This document shows, piece after piece, positions 45,361 through 53,694 of a stretch of 64,000 nt of DNA (the first letter of the stretch is position 1; the number at the start of each line of letters is the position of its first letter). Below the pieces are notes generated by a model. It had not been told where the DNA came from. It did not search any database and worked only from the letters and a program-made list of their open reading frames with translations. The position numbers and the translations under genes are program-made. The DNA comes from JAJDAT01 sp964344185. Lineage in GTDB: Bacteria > Nitrospinota > Nitrospinia > Nitrospinales > JAJDAT01. Location: assembly GCA_964344185.1 (NCBI GenBank), contig CAYFMN010000023.1, forward strand, positions 1 through 64,000, read 5' to 3'.

Positions 45361-47271
45361 ATGACAAAACCCTCGCTCTTTTTTTTCACTGTTTTATTTT
45401 ATTTGTCTCTCGGTACCCAAGCTTTTGCTTTTAGCCCCCCTTCGGCAATGGATATGCCTGCCAAAATTGAAGTTAATGGAAAAACTTACGCTTTAAAAAA
45501 TCTGGAACCCCCATTTCCTTTAAGAGGCAAAGCCGGAGAAAAAGCTTTTCAAAAAGGTTCTGATATCTATTTTAAAAGATGTTTTTTGTGCCATGGAGAC
45601 TTGTTAAACGGTAAAGGATTGTTTGGCGAGAGCTTTTTCCCCCCTCCAGCGAACTTCATAGGCAAAGATACAATTCTAAAAAAACCGCCGGCTTATGCTT
45701 TCTGGAGAATTATGAAAGGCGGACAGGGGTTGCCTCAAAAGTTTGAGCCTTGGAATTCAGCCATGCCTGCTTGGGAAAAGTCTCTTTCGGAAAACGAAGT
45801 GTGGCAAGTAATCGCCTACATTTACCAAAGGACTCATTACCTGTTAACCATTTACGAAAACAAATCGAAACCTTCTGTCAAACGTGGAAAAGCCCTTTTC
45901 CAGGAAAACTGTATTCAGTGTCATGGAGAAAAAGGCGATGGCAATGGAATGACCGTTAACTATTCTAGTCCTCCGCCAAGAAATTTAACCAAAGGGCAAT
46001 ATAAATTACGGTCTACGCCTGTTGGCAAAATTCCAACCGACGAAGATATGTTTAAAACCCTGACTCACGGCATGGAAGGTACAACAATGCCCGGTTGGGA
46101 AGTTCTTTCAGAACAAGATCGAAAGAGCTTGGTATTATACCTAAAAACTTTAGCCAGAAAATTTGAAAAGTTTGCTGAGCGTGGAAGAGAACATAAAATT
46201 GTAAAAGTTCCCGAACCTCCAAAAACTATTTCGTTAGAAAGTTTAAAAGAAGGACGCCAGCTCTTTTTGGAAAGCTGTTCGGGATGTCATGGTTTTGAAG
46301 GAAGAAGCGACGGCGAAGCTTCTGACAGAATCGTAAGCATATCTTCTGGGGATATTTGGCCAAGAAACTTAACCAAAGCCTGGACCTTTAGAAGAGGATC
46401 AAAAAGAAAAGATCTATATCTAACCTTAAGAACCGGGCTATATGGTTCGGCAATGCCCAGGTTTTCTAAACGGATACTTTCGAACGGTCAAATTTGGAGT
46501 ATCGTAAATTACGTGCAAACTCTTTCTCCAGCCATAAAACCTAAAGTCGATAAACTCATTCATATAAAAAGAATCGAAGGAGATTTGCCAAATGATCCTG
46601 ATGACAAAAAATGGAACTCAATAGATTCTCACTTTTACCCCTTAGGCGGTCAAGTAGCGGATAAAGAAAAGTCCTATTTCCCAATGATTGACAGCGTCAA
46701 GATTAAAGCGGTTCACAACGGTTCAGAGATTGCAATTTTAGCGTCCTGGGACGACCCTAAGTTTGATCCTGTTCTGCAAAAGTTAATTCCATTAAAAGAA
46801 TCCCCGGTTCCGCCCATTCCGGAAAAACTTAAAGGCCTAAAAGAACCCACAGTTAAAGAGCCAATTCCTCCAAACCCGCAAGAGTTTGCGGACTCGTTTG
46901 CAATTCAGTTTCCTGTCGAAAATAAAGGCAATGGACAAAAACCATATTTTCTAAACGGAGACGCTGATAACCCGGTAAATATCTGGAAATGGAATTCATA
47001 TCCGCTGGGAGTTGCGGAATCAAACTCAAATGGACTGGGTACGTTTATACCTCAATCGATTGAATCGCAAGAAGTGGAGTCAAAAGCTATTTACAGGTAT
47101 GGACAATATCGGGTGGTTTTTAAAAGAAAACTTAAAACCCCCAACGCTTCAGACACCCAACTTGAACCGGGAAAAACCCACGCTTTCGCTTTTAACGCCT
47201 GGGACGGTTCCTCGGGCGAAATTGGAACGAACAAATCAGTTTCCAATTGGTTTGAATTTGTCTTGGAATAA
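45361..47271 (+). CDS. Tri-haem cytochrome c with ethylbenzene-dehydrogenase-type haem domain
   Basis: A 636-residue exported protein (signal peptide to AFAFS). Three cytochrome c domains carry CFLCH (74-78), CIQCH (near 186) and CSGCH (near 314), with Met-containing partners such as AMPAWEK, TTMPGWE and SAMPRFS. The last about 220 residues form an EB_dh-type domain (YFPMIDSVKIKAVHNGSEIAILASWDDPKFDP; DSFAIQFPVE; NIWKWNSYP) that in ethylbenzene and selenate dehydrogenases binds haem b. Similar proteins are proposed as the gamma subunit (NxrC) of periplasmic nitrite oxidoreductase in Nitrospina and Nitrospira. No nxrA or nxrB is in the window. It is co-directional with the cupredoxin-like gene. 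Confidence 0.8.
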   Translation: MTKPSLFFFTVLFYLSLGTQAFAFSPPSAMDMPAKIEVNGKTYALKNLEPPFPLRGKAGEKAFQKGSDIYFKRCFLCHGDLLNGKGLFGESFFPPPANFIGKDTILKKPPAYAFWRIMKGGQGLPQKFEPWNSAMPAWEKSLSENEVWQVIAYIYQRTHYLLTIYENKSKPSVKRGKALFQENCIQCHGEKGDGNGMTVNYSSPPPRNLTKGQYKLRSTPVGKIPTDEDMFKTLTHGMEGTTMPGWEVLSEQDRKSLVLYLKTLARKFEKFAERGREHKIVKVPEPPKTISLESLKEGRQLFLESCSGCHGFEGRSDGEASDRIVSISSGDIWPRNLTKAWTFRRGSKRKDLYLTLRTGLYGSAMPRFSKRILSNGQIWSIVNYVQTLSPAIKPKVDKLIHIKRIEGDLPNDPDDKKWNSIDSHFYPLGGQVADKEKSYFPMIDSVKIKAVHNGSEIAILASWDDPKFDPVLQKLIPLKESPVPPIPEKLKGLKEPTVKEPIPPNPQEFADSFAIQFPVENKGNGQKPYFLNGDADNPVNIWKWNSYPLGVAESNSNGLGTFIPQSIESQEVESKAIYRYGQYRVVFKRKLKTPNASDTQLEPGKTHAFAFNAWDGSSGEIGTNKSVSNWFEFVLE

Positions 47272-47277
47272 TCTCTC

Positions 47278-47513
47278 GGGACGATTGGCAAAGCCGTTTT
47301 AAAAGAATTAGAGCAACGCCACGAAGTCGTCAAAGTGGGAAAGCGGCGGCTATTGAACTGCAACGCGATAATCCCCAGCATTGTTGAAAAATCTATGAAA
47401 AAAATCGGCGACTTTTTCGAGGACACATCCCCGTCCCAGCCGCCAAAGCGGCCCTCTCCTACAGCGAAAGCGTCGAAGGCAAATTAACGGGCAAAATTAT
47501 CCCTGCCCTTTAA
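47278..47513 (+). pseudogene. Short-chain dehydrogenase relic (internal deletion plus frameshift)
   Basis: Directly after the cytochrome stop, one frame reads GTIGKAVLKELEQRHEVVKVG, the Rossmann glycine-loop start of a short-chain dehydrogenase. Less than 150 bases later another frame reads GHIPVPAAKAALSYSESVEG and KLTGKIIPAL to TAA 47511-47513, the typical C-terminus of the same family. The catalytic Ser-Tyr-Lys middle is missing and the first ATG is lost. Confidence 0.6.
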
Positions 47514-47586
47514 TCCATATCTCCCTTCTCAAAGTTTAGCTTAACCCAAGCTTACTTTGCGCTTTTTTAGCGTATACTCAACTTTA

Positions 47587-49854
47587 ATGACAGAATCCGA
47601 AATAAATTCCCATCGCCATTGGAAATTTGACGATTTCATTCCAATCGCTACGTTAGCCGGCGTTTTCGTCGCTTTTTATTTCCCACTGCTTTCCGGTAGC
47701 CACACTTTATTTAACGGCGACTTTTTATCCATGGCTTTCCCATGGAAGTTCATCGTTTATAAAGCCCTGCATGAAAATTATCTTCCCTTCTGGAACCCAT
47801 CGATATTTTCGGGTATCCCGCTCATGGAGGCTATGCATCCTGGAGCCCTTTATCCCCCAAATATTATTTTCTTATTAAACGATTATGTTTATGCCATAAA
47901 CCTGTTTTTTGTTCTTCACCACGGATTCCTGACATTTACAACTTACTTTTTATGTCGATATTGGAAAATGTCTAACCCGGCTTCGTTAAGCGCGGCGTTC
48001 ATATCCCTGTTCGGGGGCTTCTTTATTTCGATATTGGACGTATACAACCATTTCACTTCCCTGACATGGTTGCCTCTTATTTTTCTACTCTTCAACAAAT
48101 TACTCGATACAAAAAAAATAAAATATTTAGCGGGAACAGTTTCTTGCTTAACCTGCCAAACGTTAGCGGGAAGCCCGGAATATAGCGCCCTTACGGTAAT
48201 TCTCCTTGCGGGTTATTATTTATTTGCGGTTTCGCAAAAAGACATTCAACTGTCTATCCCCAAAAGGATAGCGGCCATTGCGACGATGGTAATAATAACG
48301 CTGGGAATCTCGGCCATACAACTCGTTCCATCTTATTTATTGGTAAAAGACTCCCCCAGAGGCCAGGGGCTATCCTTTAAACTACACTCGGTCTGGTCGA
48401 TGGAACCTCGGTCTTTTTGGAAATTGATTGGACCCGATAACTTTTCAGGATTCTTGACCAGGGGAATCGACATTCCTTTTAACTTTATTCAAAGTTTCTA
48501 CAATGGAATTTTACCGTGCCTTCTTTTCTTATTGGCTTTTCGATATTGGACTGATAGAAAAATAAGGATCTGGATTATATTTTTTTTCATCGGAGCATTT
48601 TTCGCTATCGGCCGCTTAAACCCGGTTTATGAGTTTCTGTACCAGATTATTCCACTGTTAAGCATGTTCCGGTTTCCGGAAAAATATTTTTTTCTTTGCC
48701 AGTTCAGTCTAATTTTTATTTCCGGTTTTTTGATAGACCGCTTTTTAAAGGAAAGTCATAATCTAAAAAACACCTTTTTCTGGCTCTCTTTTTTATCAAT
48801 CACCGTAGTCGCTAGTATTAAATACCATCCTGGGGTCAATTGGAAAATCCCGGTTTCGATCTTGGCCGTCTTTGGGCTTATTATTTTTTTATCGACTATT
48901 AAAAAAAGTGGTAAAACCTTTATTCCATATGCTTTTCCAGCTCTGATTTTATTAGACACGTTTCTTGGCAATGCTCCCATGCTTCCGATGATAGAAGCTA
49001 ATTTTTTAAAAGATAAAGCCGCAGTCCTAAAAAAAATAAATATAAATTCCCAAAACCCATATCGGATTTATTCAAGTCCCGTGAAAATGGATTTTAATCG
49101 CCCGATCATTCCAATAGCGCCAAATCTCTTAATTGCCTACCAATTAACCAAAGATTACGCACTGCCTAACCTGGGAACGGCCTTCGGATTGGAATACCCC
49201 GACGGCTGGTCGACTATGTTTTTAGAAGATTCTAGAAAATGGGCGGCGCAGTTTATTAGCGCTTCAATTCAAAAAAGAAAATTAATTCTTCAAAGAAGCA
49301 ATGTGAAATATTGGATTTCCTATGTCGACTTTACGGGCAAGGGAAAACAAATTTCGCTTTTAGGAAAACCCAACGTAAAAGAATTTAGAGAAACCTTGCC
49401 AAGGGCCTTTTTGGTTTCAGACATTAAAATATTAGAGGGTAAAAAATTATTCGATGTTTATTACGATCCAAACTTTGACCCATTAAAAGAAGCTATTCTA
49501 AATGAAAAAATCGATTGCCCCCCCAGCCAAACCTTTTCGGGAAAGGTTGAGTCCATTAAATATAAAGGCAATCAAGTTCAAATTAAAACAGAACAAAGCG
49601 GAGACGGATTTTTAATCTTGTTAGACAGTTGGTCTCCGGGATGGAAAGCGACAATAGATGGAGAAGGCTCTCCAATATACCGGGCAAATTACTTTTATCG
49701 CGCCGTTCCCTTAAAGTCGGGTAAACACGTAACAAAATTCACTTATGAACCTCAAGGTTGGAAAACCGGCTGGATGATTTCTTCAGGGTTTATTTTAATA
49801 TTTGTCTCGACTTTATTTATTTTAAGAATTAAAGGAATCAAACAAATACAATAA
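47587..49854 (+). CDS. YfhO-like polytopic membrane protein
   Basis: About 755 residues from ATG 47587; an in-frame TTG at 47557 is less likely. About 12 hydrophobic helices fill residues 20-460. The N-terminal loop includes NGDFLSMAFPWKFIVYKAL and LPFWNPSIFSGIPLMEAMHPG, which is characteristic of YfhO-family proteins. A soluble C-terminal domain ends in LDSWSPGWKATIDGE, AVPLKSGKHVTKFTYEP and a final helix. YfhO proteins are thought to transfer sugars or modify lipoteichoic or related glycans at the outer face of the membrane. Substrate unknown. Confidence 0.75.
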   Translation: MTESEINSHRHWKFDDFIPIATLAGVFVAFYFPLLSGSHTLFNGDFLSMAFPWKFIVYKALHENYLPFWNPSIFSGIPLMEAMHPGALYPPNIIFLLNDYVYAINLFFVLHHGFLTFTTYFLCRYWKMSNPASLSAAFISLFGGFFISILDVYNHFTSLTWLPLIFLLFNKLLDTKKIKYLAGTVSCLTCQTLAGSPEYSALTVILLAGYYLFAVSQKDIQLSIPKRIAAIATMVIITLGISAIQLVPSYLLVKDSPRGQGLSFKLHSVWSMEPRSFWKLIGPDNFSGFLTRGIDIPFNFIQSFYNGILPCLLFLLAFRYWTDRKIRIWIIFFFIGAFFAIGRLNPVYEFLYQIIPLLSMFRFPEKYFFLCQFSLIFISGFLIDRFLKESHNLKNTFFWLSFLSITVVASIKYHPGVNWKIPVSILAVFGLIIFLSTIKKSGKTFIPYAFPALILLDTFLGNAPMLPMIEANFLKDKAAVLKKININSQNPYRIYSSPVKMDFNRPIIPIAPNLLIAYQLTKDYALPNLGTAFGLEYPDGWSTMFLEDSRKWAAQFISASIQKRKLILQRSNVKYWISYVDFTGKGKQISLLGKPNVKEFRETLPRAFLVSDIKILEGKKLFDVYYDPNFDPLKEAILNEKIDCPPSQTFSGKVESIKYKGNQVQIKTEQSGDGFLILLDSWSPGWKATIDGEGSPIYRANYFYRAVPLKSGKHVTKFTYEPQGWKTGWMISSGFILIFVSTLFILRIKGIKQIQ

Positions 49855-50183
49855 ACCGCATATCCGGTATCCAAACCTAAAAAATACCCCCTCTCCCACT
49901 GGTTTAACAGTTTTCTAGATTTTTTAATTTGTCGAAGCGGCAAAAGATCTATAAAATAGAATCAAAATCTCAATTAAGCTAATTAATCCAATAATTTATT
50001 TGATTAGAGAAGAAAATAAAGAATCAGGTTCCGAAACTTTGCATCAAAAAAGAATCTAATTTCTAAATTCCCTCTCAGGCGGCGCCTTGCTCCTTCGGAA
50101 GGATTTAACGAGGGATCTCATAAAACATATGACTAATATAAAAACTAATTTTGCCCAGCCCCTCCCGCGTATCATATTGAATC

Positions 50184-50200
50184 GATACGTTATTAGTATC
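50184..50200. promoter_or_regulatory. Candidate operator upstream of znuCB
   Basis: GATACGTTATTAGTATC is an inverted repeat (GATAC/GTATC) centred about 63 bases before the znuC start. Zur sites are AT-rich palindromes with GTTAT cores, so zinc control is conceivable, but the match is weak and the site abuts a dispersed repeat. Confidence 0.25.
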
Positions 50201-50227
50201 AGTGAAGGATCTTGCCTCGATTTAATG
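50200..50227 (+). repeat. Dispersed palindromic repeat, partial copy D
   Basis: CAGTGAAGGATCTTGCCTCG followed by ATTTAATGA matches the right half and flank of copy B read on its other strand. The left half is missing. Confidence 0.5.
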
Positions 50228-50254
50228 ATAATTTCTTTAAAAGAGTCGAAATAA

Positions 50255-51004
50255 ATGAACTCTAAAGAAATCATTCGAATAGAAAATGTCTCCTTCAGTT
50301 ATGGAGGTCCAAAGGTCTTGGAAAACGTTAATCTTTCCATTAAGGAAAACGAGTTCATTGGAATCGTTGGACCGAATGGCGGCGGCAAAACAACCTTGCT
50401 AAAAATCATATTAGGTATCCTCGAACCAGATTACGGAAAAATAACCGTATTCGGCGGCTCTACGGAAAATAGCCGAAGCGAAATCGGCTACATGCCGCAA
50501 ATAGCCAAGTTCAACCGAGACTTCCCTATAACTGTTGAAGAAACCGTCTTGCTGGGACGACTAGGCCGAACGTCCAAGTTTGGTTTTTACAAAAAAGCCG
50601 ACAAAATAATTGCGGAAAGAGCCATGGAAGACGTAGAAGTATTGGAGTTTAAAGATAGAACGATTGGGAGTCTTTCTGGAGGCCAGTTACAAAGAGTATT
50701 GATCGCGCGCGCTTTGGCCTGCGAACCCAAAATTTTAATCTTGGACGAACCCACCGCTAACGTGGATTTTCGTATTGAAAAAGACATCTTCGAACTATTA
50801 AAAACTTTAAACGAACGCATCGCTATTTTAGTGGTTTCGCACGACATTGGGTTTATATCGGAATACATACATAGAGCGGCCTGCCTGAACCGAACCTTAA
50901 TCACTCATCAAATTTCTAGTTTGGATGGCGAAGCGATTCAAGACTTATACGGCAAACACGTTAAAATGATTGCACACGATCATGGCCACGGTCACCATCA
51001 CTAA
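50255..51004 (+). CDS. znuC: Zinc ABC transporter ATP-binding protein
   Basis: A 249-residue ABC ATPase that powers zinc (or manganese) import. Walker A GPNGGGKTT is at 39-47, followed by Q-loop GYMPQIAKF, signature LSGGQLQRVLIARAL, Walker B ILILDEPTANVD and the H-loop VVSHD. The last ten residues are His-rich (HDHGHGHHH), which favours zinc. It is 15 bp before the permease gene. The periplasmic binding protein ZnuA is not adjacent. Confidence 0.88.
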   Translation: MNSKEIIRIENVSFSYGGPKVLENVNLSIKENEFIGIVGPNGGGKTTLLKIILGILEPDYGKITVFGGSTENSRSEIGYMPQIAKFNRDFPITVEETVLLGRLGRTSKFGFYKKADKIIAERAMEDVEVLEFKDRTIGSLSGGQLQRVLIARALACEPKILILDEPTANVDFRIEKDIFELLKTLNERIAILVVSHDIGFISEYIHRAACLNRTLITHQISSLDGEAIQDLYGKHVKMIAHDHGHGHHH

Positions 51005-51019
51005 GGATTTATCTAATTC

Positions 51020-51847
51020 ATGTCCGAATTTTTCGAAGCCCTAACCTCTCACTATTTTTTGCAAAACGCCCTGCTTGGCGGAATCCTGGCCAGTATTGCG
51101 TGCGGCGTGGTGGGATCATATGTTGTGGTCAAGCGAATCAGCTATTTGGCCGGAGGCATAGCGCACGCCATTTTAGGCGGAATGGGGATCGCCTATTTTT
51201 TTGGAAAAAGTCCAATGACCGGCGCTTTGGCGGCGGCGATCGCCTTCGCATTAATATTGGGGTGGGTGAGCCTGCGTTGGAAACAGCAGGAAGACACCAT
51301 CATCGGCGCGTTGTGGGCGATGGGAATGGCGGTAGGAATTCTCTTTTTATCAAAAGCCCCTGGTTACCAAATGGACCTGATGAGCTACTTGTTTGGAAAC
51401 ATCTTAATGATTTCCAGCGAGGACTTATTTCTTATCGGAGGCCTGGACCTGGTTATCCTGATAACGGTGGGATTATTCTACAAACAACTGCTGGCGGTGG
51501 CTTTTGACGAAGAGTTTGCCAAACTACGCGGGATTAGCGTCGAGTGGTTTTACATACTTTTTTTGATTTTGATTGGCTTTACAGTAGTCATCATGATCCG
51601 AATCGTCGGTTTAATTTTGGTGATCGCTTTGTTAACCATCCCTCCGGCGATTGCGAATCACTATATTCGGTCGCTTAACCACATGATGATATTAGCCGTT
51701 ATCCTGGGAATCTTTTTTACCTGTTCCGGTCTGGCTTTATCTTATGAACCCGACCTGCCCTCCGGACCGCTGATAATCGTTTTATCCGGTTCGGTATTCA
51801 TTGTTTCCGTACTCGCGCAAAACGCTTTCCGTAAGAAGCGGTTTTAA
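51020..51847 (+). CDS. znuB: Zinc ABC transporter permease
   Basis: A 275-residue inner-membrane protein of the ABC-3 family with about eight helices. Typical segments are ALLGGILASIACGVVGSYVV, KRISYLAGGIAHAILGGMGIAYFFG, IGALWAMGMAVGILFLSKAPG and LLTIPPAIANHYIRSLNHMM. It partners ZnuC. The stop is six bases from the convergent KAP NTPase stop. Confidence 0.88.
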   Translation: MSEFFEALTSHYFLQNALLGGILASIACGVVGSYVVVKRISYLAGGIAHAILGGMGIAYFFGKSPMTGALAAAIAFALILGWVSLRWKQQEDTIIGALWAMGMAVGILFLSKAPGYQMDLMSYLFGNILMISSEDLFLIGGLDLVILITVGLFYKQLLAVAFDEEFAKLRGISVEWFYILFLILIGFTVVIMIRIVGLILVIALLTIPPAIANHYIRSLNHMMILAVILGIFFTCSGLALSYEPDLPSGPLIIVLSGSVFIVSVLAQNAFRKKRF

Positions 51848-51853
51848 ATTTAG

Positions 51854-53272
51854 CTATTCCAGTTTAAACCTTTCACTAAACCCCAATTTTTTTATCAGAT
51901 GTTTTTGAATATTACTTAATCTATTTATTGGCCCCTTTCCATAATCGTCAATATCAGCCATTAAGTTGCCAATATCATTTTTCTCATCCTCATTCAATTT
52001 ACTATTCCATTTCTCGTTAAAATATTCCACAACTAACTTTTGTTCATAACTATTCAAAATCGAAAAATATAAGTAAGTTCTAATTGCTCTCCATTCATAG
52101 GATTTTTTAAATTCTCCTTTTATATCGACCTCATTCAAGAAACTAAGAAAGCTTTTATGAGTAAAAAATTCGCTAATTAATCTCTTAAATAAGCTAGGTT
52201 TACTTAATTTCAAAACAACTAAAAAAGCTAGATAACAAGGATACAATAAATGATTTTTATCAGTTGTAGTTAAAATAATATTAATTTGACTAAAACATGT
52301 AATCATTGTTCTAAGACTTAAATTAAATTCTTCGGAAAACCCCCAAACCGTATTCAGCAGTTGGTCATAAGTTCCTGATCGATCAGTTCTACCCATAAAA
52401 AGGCTATCAAAATAAAATTTCCGATATAAAAAACTTTTAAACTCCTCTCTATTAGGATTGGGTAAACTATAGTCTAAGTCAAAAAACCTTCTAAGATAAC
52501 CATCTGAATCCATTCCATTGCCATATACCGACTTAACCGAATGGGCTAATTGTTCATTATCGATCCCTAGAACAAAAACAAAACCAGGAACACTAAATAT
52601 ATGCTTAATATTTTCCAAAAGCTCTATTGCAAAACTCGGACGACAACGGTCTAACTCATCTACAAAAATGATAATGGGTTGTTTGGAAAACTCTTCTCTT
52701 GAAAATACTTCTTTGGCAAAAGCCTGTAAGCTTTTCTTAAATGAAGATATGGACTCCTTTTTTTCCTGATATTCTTTGATTTGGTTCTCAGCCAGTTTTT
52801 CCGCAAAATTATCTAAAGCCTTATCAGTTTCTTTATCGAAATTAATTAACCCTTGTGAAGCAAGTCGAACCAAAGTAGGAATAGCATATTTCAGAAAACT
52901 TTTCCCTGCAGATTTTACATTTTTATAATTGGCGCTTAATTTATCTTTTTCATGTTGACTTATTTCTGACTCGCTAATAATACTCTCTATTTCTGAAATA
53001 AAAGAAACTATAGGTTTTTCGCAATGATCATTTTCCCAGGTGTTAAAATACAGAGTTAAATGACCTTCATTTTTTAAGTGTTGCTGCCACATCTTAATAA
53101 ATGTGGTTTTGCCCATTCCCCACGGAGCGTTAACTGCAAGAACTAATGGAGATTGAGAACTTTGGATCAACGTTGTTAAATTTTCAGCGCAATCTTTTCG
53201 GTTTAATACGTCGTTTTTAAAGGGCTCGTTTTCATCGATTTCTAAGTCATCTAGTCTTTTAATCATTTCCAC
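51854..53272 (-). CDS. KAP-family P-loop NTPase
   Basis: A 472-residue protein. Walker A is in VNAPWGMGKTTFIKMW (48-63), Walker B in IIIFVDELDRCRPSFAIELLE (near 200) and the sensor-like VFVLGIDNEQLAHSVKSVYG follows. This is the KAP NTPase plan. Many KAP proteins have membrane helices inserted between Walker A and B; here there is only a weak hydrophobic stretch (LKYAIPTLVRLASQGL). KAP NTPases are linked to phage exclusion (PifA) and frequently occur on mobile DNA. The gene is alone, with a dispersed repeat 53 bp upstream. Defence is a possibility, not shown. Confidence 0.82.
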   Translation of the reverse strand: MEMIKRLDDLEIDENEPFKNDVLNRKDCAENLTTLIQSSQSPLVLAVNAPWGMGKTTFIKMWQQHLKNEGHLTLYFNTWENDHCEKPIVSFISEIESIISESEISQHEKDKLSANYKNVKSAGKSFLKYAIPTLVRLASQGLINFDKETDKALDNFAEKLAENQIKEYQEKKESISSFKKSLQAFAKEVFSREEFSKQPIIIFVDELDRCRPSFAIELLENIKHIFSVPGFVFVLGIDNEQLAHSVKSVYGNGMDSDGYLRRFFDLDYSLPNPNREEFKSFLYRKFYFDSLFMGRTDRSGTYDQLLNTVWGFSEEFNLSLRTMITCFSQINIILTTTDKNHLLYPCYLAFLVVLKLSKPSLFKRLISEFFTHKSFLSFLNEVDIKGEFKKSYEWRAIRTYLYFSILNSYEQKLVVEYFNEKWNSKLNEDEKNDIGNLMADIDDYGKGPINRLSNIQKHLIKKLGFSERFKLE

Positions 53273-53558
53273 AGTTTAATCTCCTAGATACTCAAGGCAT
53301 AAAAGGAAGTTATTTTATTAAATCGAGGCGAGATCCTTCACCGAACCTAATGGTTCGCTTCAGGATGACATTCGGCACTATCCATAAAAATCCAGTTTTC
53401 CATTTAACCACATATTATTTTGAAAACCAAAACCTATTTCTAAAAATACAATAGGCGATAAATGGTAAATCTGCTAGAATCTCGGCAGATTTTTAAACCT
53501 ACGAGTTTAACTTCCTAAAAAATAAAATCTTTAAAACAACTGTTATTTGGATTTTTAT
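53273..53558. other. Intergenic region with dispersed repeat
   Basis: Contains repeat copy B (53325-53369) and otherwise AT-rich sequence with no recognisable gene or RNA. Confidence 0.4.
53325..53369 (-). repeat. Dispersed palindromic repeat, copy B (inverted)
   Basis: GAGGCGAGATCCTTCACCGAACC-TAAT-GGTTCGCTTCAGGATGAC; the reverse complement of copies A and C with a few changes at the loop. It lies 53 bp before the KAP NTPase start. Confidence 0.75.
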
Positions 53559-53681
53559 GTGTTGGTAGGATCAAACATAACCGGTTGCCCTGGCAGCCCG
53601 GCACAAAAAGATAAAACGGTAACCAATAAAACAGGGCCAGTTAAATATATCAACCCCAACAAGGATAATTACGGTTACTGA
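53559..53681 (+). CDS. Small ORF, 40 aa, doubtful
   Basis: A GTG-start frame encoding GSNITGCPGSPAQKDKTVTN and a tail ending DNYGY. It has a single Cys in a lipobox-like context but no signal peptide. It may be the remnant of a secreted protein or chance. It lies 13 bp from the 3' end of the convergent radical SAM gene. Confidence 0.2.
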   Translation: MLVGSNITGCPGSPAQKDKTVTNKTGPVKYINPNKDNYGY

Positions 53682-53694
53682 GTTTTAGAAAAGC

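Larger units (their letters stand above)
49855..50254. other. Intergenic region upstream of znuC with repeat fragment
   Basis: About 400 bases. It contains the partial dispersed repeat at about 50200-50227 and an inverted repeat GATAC-N7-GTATC at 50184-50200. CTCCTTCGGAAGGATT near 50090 is another short palindrome. No gene seen. Confidence 0.4.
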
